From contig NZ_JACGZW010000017.1 of NCBI RefSeq assembly GCF_014145675.1, forward strand, positions 122,097-186,096: a DNA stretch of 64,000 nt. Reading direction: 5' to 3'. Made by a program: the position numbers and the translations under genes. Source of the DNA: Amycolatopsis dendrobii (GTDB taxonomy: Bacteria > Actinomycetota > Actinomycetes > Mycobacteriales > Pseudonocardiaceae). Positions 40,800 to 49,753 of this stretch are shown here, in pieces; position 1 is the stretch's first letter; every line of letters starts with the position of its first letter. The notes under the pieces were generated by a model. It ran no database searches. It was given only the letters and a program-made list of their open reading frames with translations, and was not told the origin of the DNA.

Positions 40800-42604
40800 T
40801 GCACGCGCAGCGCGAGCTGGATCTCCAGCGAGCGTTCCGGTTCGCGCCAATCCTCGCCCAGCAGCACCGCTAGGCGTTCCATCCGCTGCGCGACCGTGTT
40901 GACGTGGACGTGCAGGGTTTCCTTTGCCCGCGCCAAATTCCCGCCAGCCGCGTAGTATGCGCGCAGCGTGCCGACAAGGTCGGTGCCGCGGCGAGCGTCG
41001 TAGTCGAGGACTGGGCCGAGTGTCGCGTGGACGTAGCCGGACAGGTCGGAATGCCTGCCGAGCAGAACGCCGAGGAACCCGAGGTCGGCCATCGCCGCGC
41101 CGTCGCCTTCGCGGCCGAGAGCCAGCAAAGTATTAACGCATCGAACAGCTTCATTGTATGCCTGCGCCAACGCTTCGGGACCGCTCGCCAGGCCAGCCGC
41201 GCCGACGGTCACCGGACAGTCCACAACGGACTTCAGCTCGGCGGCGATCCGTGCTGCGGCAGGCTGATCCGGGGCGAGCGCGACGACTTGCTCCGCGTGG
41301 ACGCCGACCAGATCGCCGTATCGAGCACAGGCGGCAGCGAGCCCGCGTCGAGAAATTCCCGAAGCGTGCGCGACCAAAACCGTGTGCGGCGAAGACAAAT
41401 CGACACCCAACCGACGTGCGCGAGCGATCAAGGAGCCTGGGTTACGGGTCGGCGCGGTGAGCAGGTCGGTCAGCAATTCGCCGCGCACTTGATCCTCGGC
41501 TTGCGCCACGGAACGACGCAGCAGCAACAACAATGCCGTGACAACCGCGGCCCGTTCAAAGAGCCGACGGTCGTCCCCGGCTAGCTCGGGGCGTCCGGAG
41601 AGCGTCAGGCTGCCGAGCAATTCCCGGCCTGCCCGCACCGCACAAACCCAGACGTCCTTTGTAGACACCGCGCGGCCATTGGCGTGCGACGAAGCTACTG
41701 CGGCAGCGTCAAAAGTGACCGAGGTACCGGCCAACAGCCCGCCTTCCTCGTCATGCACAGCGATCGAGCCGCGCAGAACGCCGGCCACTTCTGCTGCCAC
41801 CGCGGGCAAATCCGCGCCACCGAGCACGAGGTCCATGAGGCGGTCGTGGGCGTCGTCGGCCCGGCGCATCGTCGCGTTGGCTGCGTTCAGTTCCGCAGCG
41901 GCCGAGCGCGTTTCTTCCAGGAGGTGCGCGGTGTCCAAGGCGATCGCCGCGTGCGCGGCCAGCGACGAAAGCAGTGCGACCTCCGCCGTCGAGAACGCTC
42001 GCGACGACCGGTCGGACGCGTACAGCACGCCCAGCACTTTGCCGCCGATCGCCAGCGGTACGCCGAGGATCGCCTTCAAACCCTCCTCGCGGACGCCCGC
42101 GTCGATCGGGTTCGTGTGCCGGAACCGCTCGTCCTCGAAGTAGTCCGCGGTCGCGTACGGGCGCGCGGTCTGCGCTACGAGACCGCCGAGGCCCTCGCCC
42201 ATCCCCAGCACAATTTGCTGGAACAGCGCGGAAACCGACCCGTCCGTGACCCGGATGTACGTCTCGCCGTTCGCCTCGTCGTTGAGGCTGAGGTACGAAA
42301 CGTCCACGCCCAGCAACGTCCGGGCGCGCCGGACGATCGATCGCAGCACCGCGTCCGGATCGCGCAGCCGGGCGAGGTCGCTCGCGGTGTCGAACAACGC
42401 GGTCAGCTCGGCTTCCCGCCGCCGGTGTTCGCTGAGCGTCTCGCGGATCCGCAACGCCAGCTCCGTCGCCGAACCGATCGCGGCGGACTGTTCCGCGGAC
42501 AAGCCCCGGGCAGCGACATGCGCCAACTGCTCGCTGCTCGCTCCGGCGGCGAGCAGTTCGAGCAGCCGGCGATACGCCTCGGCAGTGGGGTCCACACCCG
42601 TCAT
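40784..42604 (-). CDS. GAF-domain PucR-type transcription regulator
   Basis: The 606-residue protein has a GAF domain at about residues 80-225 (LGVDVSYLSLNDEANGETYIRVTDG to VLGVLYASDRSSRAFS) and a helical linker. It ends in a CdaR/PucR HTH_30 domain (YYAAGGNLARAKETLHVHVNTVAQRMERLAVLLG). Such regulators respond to small metabolites. It is coupled to the upstream MHS permease gene (ATGA overlap) and lies beyond an SDR gene on the same strand. It therefore probably controls uptake and oxidation of the same hydroxy-acid. ATG 42604 is the start. Confidence 0.9.
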   Translation of the reverse strand: MTGVDPTAEAYRRLLELLAAGASSEQLAHVAARGLSAEQSAAIGSATELALRIRETLSEHRRREAELTALFDTASDLARLRDPDAVLRSIVRRARTLLGVDVSYLSLNDEANGETYIRVTDGSVSALFQQIVLGMGEGLGGLVAQTARPYATADYFEDERFRHTNPIDAGVREEGLKAILGVPLAIGGKVLGVLYASDRSSRAFSTAEVALLSSLAAHAAIALDTAHLLEETRSAAAELNAANATMRRADDAHDRLMDLVLGGADLPAVAAEVAGVLRGSIAVHDEEGGLLAGTSVTFDAAAVASSHANGRAVSTKDVWVCAVRAGRELLGSLTLSGRPELAGDDRRLFERAAVVTALLLLLRRSVAQAEDQVRGELLTDLLTAPTRNPGSLIARARRLGVDLSSPHTVLVAHASGISRRGLAAACARYGDLVGVHAEQVVALAPDQPAAARIAAELKSVVDCPVTVGAAGLASGPEALAQAYNEAVRCVNTLLALGREGDGAAMADLGFLGVLLGRHSDLSGYVHATLGPVLDYDARRGTDLVGTLRAYYAAGGNLARAKETLHVHVNTVAQRMERLAVLLGEDWREPERSLEIQLALRVHQLGG

Positions 42605-43908
42605 GCTGTCATTGAAGCCTGCCGTTCGGCCGCCGTCTCGTGCAGCGACGCGCCGCGCGTCTCGCGGGCGGCGAGCAGCGCGACCAGCGACAACAAGCAC
42701 ATCGCGACCACGTAGACCGAAACCGGAACCGTCGAGTGGTACGCCTCGAACAGCGCCACCGCGATCAACGGCGCGACCGCACCGGCCGCGATGGACGACA
42801 GCTGGCCGCCGACCGAAAGCCCGGTGTAGCGCACCCGTGTCGGGAATTGTTCCGCGAAGAACGCCGCCTGCGGCCCGTACATCGCGCCGTGCACGACGAG
42901 GCCGATCACCGCCGCGCCGATCACCGAACCGGTCGTGCGCAGGTCGAGCAGCCAGAAGAAGCCGAACGACCAGGCTGCCATCCCGACGACGCCGAACAGG
43001 TACACCGGCTTCCGCCCGATCCTGTCGGAAAGCAAGCCCCACAAGGGAATCGTCACGAAGTGCACGGCCGACGCGACGAGCACCGCGGTCAGGCCGGTCG
43101 CCTTCGGCAGGCCGAGCCCGGTGGTCACGTACACGAGGATGAACGCGGTGATCACGTAGTAGGACACGTTTTCCGCGATGCGCGCGCCGAACGTCACCGC
43201 CAGCGCACGGAAGTGTCCGCGGAAGACGTCGACGATCGGCGCCTGCGCACGCTCGTCCGCGGCGGCTTTCGCCGCGATGAACACCGGCGATTCCGAAACC
43301 GCCAGCCGGATCCACAGGCCGAGCACGACCAGCACACCCGACAACAGGAACGGAATCCGCCAGCCCCAAGCTTGGAAAGTCGCGTCCGACTGCGCCGACG
43401 CCAGGATCGCGAGCACCGCCGTGGCCAGCAGGTTTCCAGCCGGAACGCCGGTCTGCGGCCACGACGCCCAGAACCCGCGCCGCCGGTCGTCGCCGTGCTC
43501 GGACACCAGCAGCACCGCGCCGCCCCACTCGCCGCCGAGTGCGAAGCCCTGGATCAGCCGCAGCAGCGTCAGCAGCACCGGCGCGAGCACGCCGACCGCG
43601 CTGTACGTGGGCAGCAAGCCCATCGCGAAGGTCGAGCCGCCCATCATCAACAGGCTCACGACCAGCAGTTTCTTACGCCCGATCCGATCGCCGAAGTGCC
43701 CGAACACGAGCCCGCCGATCGGCCGCGCGAGGAAGCCGACCGCGTAGGTGAGCAACGCCAGCAGGGTGCCGGTGAGCGGATCGGCGGTCGGGAAGAACAG
43801 CTTGTTGAAGACCAGCGCGGCGGCCGAGGTGTAGAGGAAGAAGTCGTACCACTCGATGGTGGTTCCGATCAGCCCGGCTCCGACGACGCGCAGCAGCTTT
43901 TTGTCCAT
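42601..43908 (-). CDS. MFS transporter of the metabolite:H+ symporter type
   Basis: The 435-residue permease has 12 helices and the MHS-family opening GAGLIGTTIEWYDFFLYTSAAALVF. It also carries the helix 2-3 motif GHFGDRIGRKK, RLIQGFALGGEWGGAVLLVSEH, and a second-half copy SDRIGRKP. The family imports compatible solutes and organic acids such as shikimate, ketoglutarate or proline/betaine. The neighbouring 3-hydroxybutyrate-dehydrogenase-like gene suggests a hydroxy- or keto-acid substrate. ATG 43908 is preceded by GGAGTCC. The stop overlaps the regulator start. It lies 34 bases after the SDR gene. Confidence 0.9.
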   Translation of the reverse strand: MDKKLLRVVGAGLIGTTIEWYDFFLYTSAAALVFNKLFFPTADPLTGTLLALLTYAVGFLARPIGGLVFGHFGDRIGRKKLLVVSLLMMGGSTFAMGLLPTYSAVGVLAPVLLTLLRLIQGFALGGEWGGAVLLVSEHGDDRRRGFWASWPQTGVPAGNLLATAVLAILASAQSDATFQAWGWRIPFLLSGVLVVLGLWIRLAVSESPVFIAAKAAADERAQAPIVDVFRGHFRALAVTFGARIAENVSYYVITAFILVYVTTGLGLPKATGLTAVLVASAVHFVTIPLWGLLSDRIGRKPVYLFGVVGMAAWSFGFFWLLDLRTTGSVIGAAVIGLVVHGAMYGPQAAFFAEQFPTRVRYTGLSVGGQLSSIAAGAVAPLIAVALFEAYHSTVPVSVYVVAMCLLSLVALLAARETRGASLHETAAERQASMTA

Positions 43909-43942
43909 AGTGGACTCCACTCCGTTGTGGGGAAAGGGGATT

Positions 43943-44692
43943 TCAGCCAGCGGTCCAGCCGCCGTCAACGGGAAGCGACGCACCGGTGACGTGTCCGGCG
44001 GACTCGCCGCACAGCCACACCACGAGCTCGGCGACGTCGGAGGGTTCGATCAATCGCTTGATCGCGGCCCGGCGCAGCAAAACCTGTTCGAGCACTTCCT
44101 CCGGCGGCACCCCGTGCTCGGCCGCCTGCGCTGCAAGCTGACCGGTGACGAGCGGCGTGCGAACGTAGCCGGGGTTCACGCAATTGCTGGTCACGCCATG
44201 CTCCGCACCTTCCAGAGCGGCCACTTTGGACAGTCCCTCGAGCGCGTGTTTCGCCGTGACGTAAGCGGCTTTGTACGGACTCGCCCGCACGCCGTGCACG
44301 CTGGACATGTTCACGATCCGTCCCCAGCCGCGCGCGTACATCGCCGGCAGGCACTGGCGGATCAGCAAAAACGGCGCGGTCACCATCAACGACTGGATGA
44401 AGGCGAACCGCTCCGCCGGGAATTCCGGCAACGGCGCGACGTGCTGCACGCCCGCGTTGTTGACGAGCACATCGACGTCCGCGGGCAGAGTCGCCAGCGC
44501 CGCCGGGTCGGTCAGGTCCACCACGTGCGCCTGTCCGCCGACCTCAGCCGCAGCCGCCTCCGCCCCGGCGACGTCCACGACGTGCACCTTGGCCCCGGCC
44601 GCGCCGAACGCCCGCACGCAGGCCAGCCCGATGCCACTGCCGCCGCCGGTCACCAGCGCGGTGCGTCCGGCGAGGGAACTGTCACTGGTCAT
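43943..44692 (-). CDS. 3-hydroxybutyrate-dehydrogenase-like SDR
   Basis: The 249-residue short-chain dehydrogenase has NAD-binding TGGGSGIG (residues about 14-21), NNAG, active-site Ser in MSSVHGV, and the YxxxK pair in AAYVTAKHALEG. The segments ending VNPGYVRTPLV and GHVTGASLPVDGGWTAG match D-3-hydroxybutyrate dehydrogenases, which interconvert 3-hydroxybutyrate and acetoacetate. ATG 44692 is the probable start; its upstream region has only a weak ribosome site. It is the first gene of a three-gene operon with an MHS permease and a GAF/PucR regulator. Confidence 0.88.
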   Translation of the reverse strand: MTSDSSLAGRTALVTGGGSGIGLACVRAFGAAGAKVHVVDVAGAEAAAAEVGGQAHVVDLTDPAALATLPADVDVLVNNAGVQHVAPLPEFPAERFAFIQSLMVTAPFLLIRQCLPAMYARGWGRIVNMSSVHGVRASPYKAAYVTAKHALEGLSKVAALEGAEHGVTSNCVNPGYVRTPLVTGQLAAQAAEHGVPPEEVLEQVLLRRAAIKRLIEPSDVAELVVWLCGESAGHVTGASLPVDGGWTAG

Positions 44693-44781
44693 GGCCGGAA
44701 ACAGTAAGTCGCTCCGACCTGGGCGACCATGGCTCAATCGACCACAGAATGCCGTTCGACAGTGTGGTCAGGCCACACGCG

Positions 44782-45504
44782 TCAGCCAGCGGCCGACGAG
44801 ATGCTCCGCGCCTCGCTCGCCCCGGCTTCGAAGGACTCGCAGCAGAAGAGCAGCCACTCGCGCACGCCGTCGACGGTCCCGCCGGCGAACCCCTGCGCGA
44901 GCTCGACGTACCGCGGAACGCGCCGGAAGTACGCGACCTCCGGCACCGTCAACGCCTTCGGATCAAGGCCGGTCGCGACCATCGACAGCCGCGCCGCCGC
45001 TCGGGCGACCACTCCGTCCGCCGAACCGAACGGGGCCAGCGCGAGAAGTTCGCCGTGCACGACCGCGGTCAGCACCGGTCCCGGCACGGAAGTCGCCCCG
45101 GTGACGAGCTGAGCCAGCAACTCCAGCCGCTCGCCGCCGCGCTGCGGACGGCCGAGCTGATCCGGATCGGACACCACGTCGGACGCGGCCAGCAAATGCA
45201 GCCGGGCCACTGTCTGCAACGGAGCCCGCCGCCAGGTCGGCAGCAACGACTCCAGCTTTTCCGCGACCCGCAACGCCCCGGCGAGCAGCGGGTCGGTCAC
45301 CGAACCGTCTTCCGGCAACTCGGGATTGGCCCCGTCGATCCCCGCCGAAGCCCGTGCGGCACGAACCGAAGCCTCAGCCGCGGTCTCCGCCCCGCCGCGC
45401 AGGTTCGCGGGCAGCCGGTGCACGGCGAAGATCGCGTCCTGCGCGGCTTTGGCGGCCGCGGCGACGCCGTCCAGCTCCAGCAGCGGCTTCAGCGGATCAC
45501 TCAC
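44782..45504 (-). CDS. Conserved actinobacterial protein (Fic-like/oxidoreductase annotation), unknown function
   Basis: The 240-residue helical protein is encoded directly after a phosphoribosyltransferase gene, with overlapping GTGA. An early segment with AIFAVHRLPANLRGG and a middle with PVLTAVVHGELLALAPFGSADGVVARAAARL are reminiscent of the helical proteins annotated as Fic-like in actinobacteria. The true Fic motif HPFxxGNGR is absent; the equivalent is LLALAPFGSADG. AMPylation activity therefore cannot be assumed. The start is GTG 45504. Conservation of the pair suggests a joint function with the phosphoribosyltransferase. Confidence 0.75.
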   Translation of the reverse strand: MSDPLKPLLELDGVAAAAKAAQDAIFAVHRLPANLRGGAETAAEASVRAARASAGIDGANPELPEDGSVTDPLLAGALRVAEKLESLLPTWRRAPLQTVARLHLLAASDVVSDPDQLGRPQRGGERLELLAQLVTGATSVPGPVLTAVVHGELLALAPFGSADGVVARAAARLSMVATGLDPKALTVPEVAYFRRVPRYVELAQGFAGGTVDGVREWLLFCCESFEAGASEARSISSAAG

Positions 45505-45998
45505 GCGTCGAGCACCTGCCCCGCTCGCTCCACGACGGGAGGCAGCACCGACCACGGGAAGTTGATCCACCGGTCGGTCCGCTTCCACACGTACTCGCAC
45601 TTCACCGTCGAAGCGGGCTTCTCGTAAACCACCGCGCACCGCACGTCCGCGACGTGGTCGGCACAGAAGTCCCGGACCAGCTTGAGCGTCGCCCCGGTGT
45701 CCGCGACGTCGTCGGCGACCAGCACCTTCTTGTGTGTGAGATCCACCACGTTGGGCACCGGCGGCAGCATGACCGGAAGGTCGAGCCGCTGGTCGACGCC
45801 GGTGTAGAACTCGACGTTCATCACGTGCAGGTTCTTCACGTCGAGCGCGTACCCGAGCGCGCCCGCGACGAACAGCCCGCCGCGCGCGATAGAGAGGATG
45901 AGGTCGGGGACGAACCCGTCCGCGGCCACCTCCTGTGCCAGTTCCCGGCTCGCCGAACCGAACAACTCCCAGGTGAGGTTTTCTCGCTCCTCGGCCAT
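45501..45998 (-). CDS. Phosphoribosyltransferase
   Basis: The 165-residue type I phosphoribosyltransferase has the PRPP-binding loop VLVADDVADTGATLKLV (residues about 92-108). An early ILSIARGGLFVAGAL resembles the xanthine/hypoxanthine enzymes and matches short actinobacterial members. The base is not predictable from sequence; xanthine or guanine salvage is the likeliest class. ATG 45998 is the start, with only a GA-rich weak ribosome site. The gene overlaps the next one (GTGA). It is divergent from an acetyltransferase gene. Confidence 0.88.
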   Translation of the reverse strand: MAEERENLTWELFGSASRELAQEVAADGFVPDLILSIARGGLFVAGALGYALDVKNLHVMNVEFYTGVDQRLDLPVMLPPVPNVVDLTHKKVLVADDVADTGATLKLVRDFCADHVADVRCAVVYEKPASTVKCEYVWKRTDRWINFPWSVLPPVVERAGQVLDA

Positions 45999-46112
45999 GC
46001 GCGCTCTCTTTCTCCGGGTGGTCCAGGGAGCATAAGCGGCCGAATAGTGGACTGCTGAAATGACCGGTAAATGGCACTTCGACACAGCCACTTGCCGCCG
46101 TAGCGTGAGCCC

Positions 46113-46691
46113 GTGACCTGGAGCGAGCACCCCATTCTGTCCGGCCGCCACGTACGGCTCGAACCCCTCACGCCCGAGCACGCCCCCGGCCTGCTGGAGG
46201 CGGGAGCCGACCCGGGCATCTGGGCCTGGCTGAGCGTCCGTCAGCCCGCCGACCTCGGCGAAGCCGAGACGATGGTGAAGGACGCGCTCGCCGACCCGGA
46301 CCGCCGCCCGTGGGCGCAGATCGACGTCGCGTCCGGCCGCGTCGCCGGGACGACTTCTTATTACCAGGTAGTAGCGAAGCACCGGATCCTCTCGATCGGG
46401 CACACCTGGATCGGCGCGGAATTCCAGCGCACCGCGCTCAACACCGAGGCCAAATTCCTCCTGCTGCGCAACGCCTTCGAGGACTGGGGAGCCCAGCGCG
46501 TCGCGTGGGAAACCGACAACCGCAACCTCCGTTCGCAACGCGCCATCGAACGGCTCGGCGCGCTGCGCGAAGGGGTGCTGCGGGCGCACCGGATCCGTCC
46601 GGACGGCACTACCCGCGACACGGTGCTCTACTCGATGACGGACGCCGAGTGGCCGGGCGCCCGTGCCCGGCTGCTCGCCCGCCTCGGCTGA
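46113..46691 (+). CDS. GNAT-family N-acetyltransferase, RimJ/RimL-like
   Basis: The 192-residue acetyl-CoA-dependent acyltransferase opens with ILSGRHVRLEPLTPEHAPGLLEA, the RimJ/RimL signature start. It continues with strand IGHTWIGAEFQRTALNTEAKFLLLRNAFE, the pantetheine-loop region, and ends with TDNRNLRSQRAIERLGALREGVLRAH. The acceptor amine is unknown (protein N-terminus, antibiotic or small molecule). The start is GTG 46113; there is no strong ribosome site. It stands alone between a leftward phosphoribosyltransferase operon and acs. A short GCACA/TGTGC hairpin (46701-46721) follows the stop. Confidence 0.88.
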   Translation: MTWSEHPILSGRHVRLEPLTPEHAPGLLEAGADPGIWAWLSVRQPADLGEAETMVKDALADPDRRPWAQIDVASGRVAGTTSYYQVVAKHRILSIGHTWIGAEFQRTALNTEAKFLLLRNAFEDWGAQRVAWETDNRNLRSQRAIERLGALREGVLRAHRIRPDGTTRDTVLYSMTDAEWPGARARLLARLG

Positions 46692-46809
46692 GCCTCGCCG
46701 CACATCGCTTGGCGCTGTGCGCGCAACGTGGCTGCAACCTTGTCGTAGGCGGACTAACGTCGCTAGCGTTCCCTGAGCCGCGGGTTCGCACTACAGGAGG
46801 CTTTGCACC

Positions 46810-48789
46810 ATGACCGAGCAGTCCCCAGCGTTGGACAACCTGCTCACCGAGAGCCGCACGTTTCCTCCCAGCGAAGAGTTCGCTGGTCAGGCGAACGCGA
46901 AGGCCGATTTGTATGCGACGGCGGATGCTGACCGGGAGCAGTTCTGGGCCGGGCAGGCGGAGCGGCTGTCGTGGGACACGAAGTGGTCCCAGGTATTGGA
47001 CTGGACCAATGCGCCGTTCGCGAAGTGGTTCGTGGGCGGGAAACTGAACGTCGCGTACAACTGCGTGGACCGGCACGTCGAGTCCGGCCACGGGGACCAG
47101 GTCGCGATCCACTGGGTCGGCGAACCGGGCGACACCCGCGACATCACCTACTCGCAGCTGAAGGACGAGGTCTCGAAGGCCGCGAACGCGCTGTCGTCGC
47201 TGGGCGTCGTGGCCGGGGACGTCGTCGCGATCCAGCTGCAGATGGTGCCCGAGGCGATTTTCGCGATGCTGGCGTGCGCGCGGATCGGCGCCCTGCACAG
47301 CGTGGTGTTCGGCGGTTTCTCGCCGACGGCGCTGCGCGCGCGGGTGGACGACGCGGCGGCGAAGATCGTGATCACCTCGGACGGCCAGTACCGCCGCGGC
47401 AAGGCCGCGCCGATGAAGGCGAACGTCGACGAAGCCTTGCAGGGCGCGGAAACCGTGCAGAAGGTCATCGTCGTCCGGCGCACCGGCAGCGACCTCGAGG
47501 GCGAGACGCCGTGGACCGAGGGCCGCGACCTGTGGTGGCACGAACTGGTCGACGGACAGTCCACTGAGCACAAGCCGGAAGCGTTCGATTCCGAGCACCC
47601 GCTGTTCATCCTGTACACCTCGGGAACCACGGGTAAGCCGAAGGGCATTCTGCACACTTCGGGCGGCTACCTGACCCAGACCGCGTACACCCACAATGTC
47701 GTGTTCGACCACAAGCCGGGCGAAGACGTCTATTGGTGCACCGCCGACATCGGCTGGATCACCGGCCACTCGTACATCGTGTACGGGCCGCTGGCGAACC
47801 GCGTGACCCAGGTCGTCTACGAAGGCACGCCGAACACCCCGCACGAGGGCAGGCACTGGGAAATCATCCAGAAGTACAAGGTCTCGATCTACTACACCGC
47901 GCCGACGCTGATCCGCACCTTCATGAAGTGGGGCGAGGACATCCCGGCGAAGTACGACCTGTCGTCGCTGCGGGTCCTCGGCAGCGTGGGCGAGCCGATC
48001 AACCCCGAGGCCTGGATCTGGTACCGCGACAAGATCGGCGCGAACAAGACGCCGGTCGTCGACACGTGGTGGCAGACCGAAACCGGCGCGATCATGATCT
48101 CGCCGCTGCCCGGCGTCACCGCCGCCAAGCCGGGTTCCGCGCAGCGCGCGCTGCCGGGCATCTCGGCGAAGGTCGTCGACGACACCGGCGCCGAGGTCCC
48201 GCACGGCGGCGGCGGATACCTGGTGCTGGACAAGCCGTGGCCGTCCATGCTGCGCGGCGTGTGGGGCGACGACGAGCGCTTCCGCGACACCTACTGGTCC
48301 CGGTTCTCCGAGCAGGGCTACTACTTCGCGGGCGACGGCGCGAAGTACGACGAGGACGGCGACATCTGGCTGCTCGGCCGCGTGGACGACGTGATGAACG
48401 TGTCCGGGCACCGGATCTCCACCACCGAGGTCGAGTCCGCGCTCGTGTCGCACCCGACGGTCGCCGAAGCCGCGGTCGTCGGCGCGACCGACCCGACCAC
48501 CGGACAGGGCATCGTCGCGTTCGTGATCCTGCGCGGCAACGCCGTGGACGGCGGGGACGACGCGGTGCAGGAGCTGCGCAACCACGTCGCGAAGGAGATC
48601 GGGCCGATCGCGAAGCCGCGCCAGATCATGGTCGTGGCCGAACTGCCGAAGACCCGCTCCGGCAAGATCATGCGCCGGCTGCTGCGCGACGTCGCGGAGA
48701 ACCGCCAGATCGGCGACGTCACCACGCTCGCCGACTCGTCGGTCATGGACCTGATCTCCTCCGGACTGAACTCCGGCAAGGAGGAGTAA
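46810..48789 (+). CDS. acs: Acetyl-CoA synthetase
   Basis: This enzyme activates acetate to acetyl-CoA via acetyl-AMP. It has 659 residues, the full normal length. The adenylate-forming core shows YTSGTTGKPKGILHTSGGYL (P-loop-like), VDTWWQTETGAIMISPLPG, and the acetate-pocket tryptophan within it. The C-terminal KTRSGKIMRR holds the lysine that is acetylated to switch the enzyme off. ATG 46810 is preceded by CAGGAGG. A strong terminator follows. It corresponds to Rv3667. Confidence 0.98.
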   Translation: MTEQSPALDNLLTESRTFPPSEEFAGQANAKADLYATADADREQFWAGQAERLSWDTKWSQVLDWTNAPFAKWFVGGKLNVAYNCVDRHVESGHGDQVAIHWVGEPGDTRDITYSQLKDEVSKAANALSSLGVVAGDVVAIQLQMVPEAIFAMLACARIGALHSVVFGGFSPTALRARVDDAAAKIVITSDGQYRRGKAAPMKANVDEALQGAETVQKVIVVRRTGSDLEGETPWTEGRDLWWHELVDGQSTEHKPEAFDSEHPLFILYTSGTTGKPKGILHTSGGYLTQTAYTHNVVFDHKPGEDVYWCTADIGWITGHSYIVYGPLANRVTQVVYEGTPNTPHEGRHWEIIQKYKVSIYYTAPTLIRTFMKWGEDIPAKYDLSSLRVLGSVGEPINPEAWIWYRDKIGANKTPVVDTWWQTETGAIMISPLPGVTAAKPGSAQRALPGISAKVVDDTGAEVPHGGGGYLVLDKPWPSMLRGVWGDDERFRDTYWSRFSEQGYYFAGDGAKYDEDGDIWLLGRVDDVMNVSGHRISTTEVESALVSHPTVAEAAVVGATDPTTGQGIVAFVILRGNAVDGGDDAVQELRNHVAKEIGPIAKPRQIMVVAELPKTRSGKIMRRLLRDVAENRQIGDVTTLADSSVMDLISSGLNSGKEE

Positions 48790-48801
48790 GTTCTTCACCG
48801 T

Positions 48802-48839
48802 CAGGAAGGGGCTCTCCCGGCTGGGAGGGTCCCTTCCTG
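48802..48839 (+). terminator. acs terminator
   Basis: CAGGAAGGG (48802-48810) pairs with CCCTTCCTG (48831-48839), with an inner CTCCC/GGGAG stem. It begins 13 bases after the acs stop. Confidence 0.85.
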
Positions 48840-48926
48840 CATTGATCCCCCAGAAGTGCGGGCATCGAACGCATGTTCTAAGATGCCCGCGTACCCAACC
48901 CAGATCCGGGCAAGGAGACGACACGA

Positions 48927-49445
48927 ATGTCCGTGGAAGCCTTGACGCACGACGAGGACACTGCGGCCGGGCCGGCGGCGGCGTCATCGCCGCAGGCCGC
49001 CGGCACCCCGGAGGCCCCGGAAGTCGCCGAGCCCACTGCCGCTCCCGAGTCTTCGGACTCCGCCACCGCGGACGCCCCGAAGCCGGCGTCGGAGTCCACT
49101 GAGGAGACCCCGGCCGTCGAGTCGCCGAAGCCGAAGCGCGGCCGCCCGAAGGCCGCGGCGTCGACGGCGAAGAAGACCCGCACCGTGGAGCTGACGCTCA
49201 CCGTCACCGGCACCGCGGACGGCGAGTGGCAGGCCGAGCTGAAGAACGGCGCCAAGTGGGTCGCGAAGGGCCTGGCCGTCCCGGCCGCGGCGGTTTCGCG
49301 GGCAGCGAAGGAACTGCACGACGACCTGTCCGGCCCGATCGACGAGGTCATCAACGCCGCCCGCGAGGCGCAGGCCGCGAAGGTCGCGCAGTTGGAGGCC
49401 GAACTGGAAGCCGCGAAGGCGGCACTGGCCGAACTCGACAACTGA
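48927..49445 (+). CDS. DUF6319-like protein with AT-hook-type basic patch
   Basis: The 172-residue protein has no membrane segment. Residues 1-68 are acidic, Ala/Pro/Glu/Ser-rich and probably disordered. A basic PKPKRGRPKAA patch (about residues 67-77) looks like an AT-hook, which binds the minor groove. A compact domain follows (RTVELTLTVTGTADGEWQAELKNGAKWVAKGL), then a C-terminal coiled coil (AQLEAELEAAKAALAELDN). The family is known from actinobacteria without function; DNA association is inferred from the patch. ATG 48927 is preceded by AAGGAGACG. It ends at a hairpin. Confidence 0.8.
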   Translation: MSVEALTHDEDTAAGPAAASSPQAAGTPEAPEVAEPTAAPESSDSATADAPKPASESTEETPAVESPKPKRGRPKAAASTAKKTRTVELTLTVTGTADGEWQAELKNGAKWVAKGLAVPAAAVSRAAKELHDDLSGPIDEVINAAREAQAAKVAQLEAELEAAKAALAELDN

Positions 49446-49460
49446 GCCAGACCCGGTTCG

Positions 49461-49496
49461 CCCGGGTCCGGTGTCCACTGTGGCGCCGGACCCGGG
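49461..49496 (+). terminator. Terminator after the AT-hook gene
   Basis: CCCGGGTCCGG (49461-49471) and CCGGACCCGGG (49486-49496) form an 11-bp perfect stem with a 14-base loop, starting 15 bases after the stop codon. A short T-containing tail (CGTTCGTCGTTTC) follows. Confidence 0.8.
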
Positions 49497-49753
49497 CGTT
49501 CGTCGTTTCAAGCCCACGCCGCGGCTCCGTTCCGCAGACGCGCCTCAACGACACCCGCAGCGCCGCCTTAACGCCCGGGTAGTGGCCCCTGGCGCCCTCG
49601 ATGGGCCCGCACGGACTTCCGCATCGCCTGCCCAGACCCGGCTATTCGCCCGGTCAGGCAAGGCACAATTCATTGAGGATTGCCTTTCTTAACCGAATTC
49701 CTGAACTCCGGGAAAATGTCGCGCGGAAACAATTTCCGTGATTCACTGAAGCG
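49497..49753. other. Intergenic stretch before the VIT-type transporter gene
   Basis: The 257 bases show no gene. The last 100 are clearly AT-richer and include AGGCAAGGC (49656-49664) within 49654-49672, similar to the left half of a DtxR/IdeR iron box, but the right half does not match. A promoter for the metal transporter gene should lie here. Confidence 0.5.

Noticed and set aside
46609..48987. 792-codon minus-strand frame opposite acs
   Set aside because: It is a shadow of acs with the same compositional signature; acs itself is certain.
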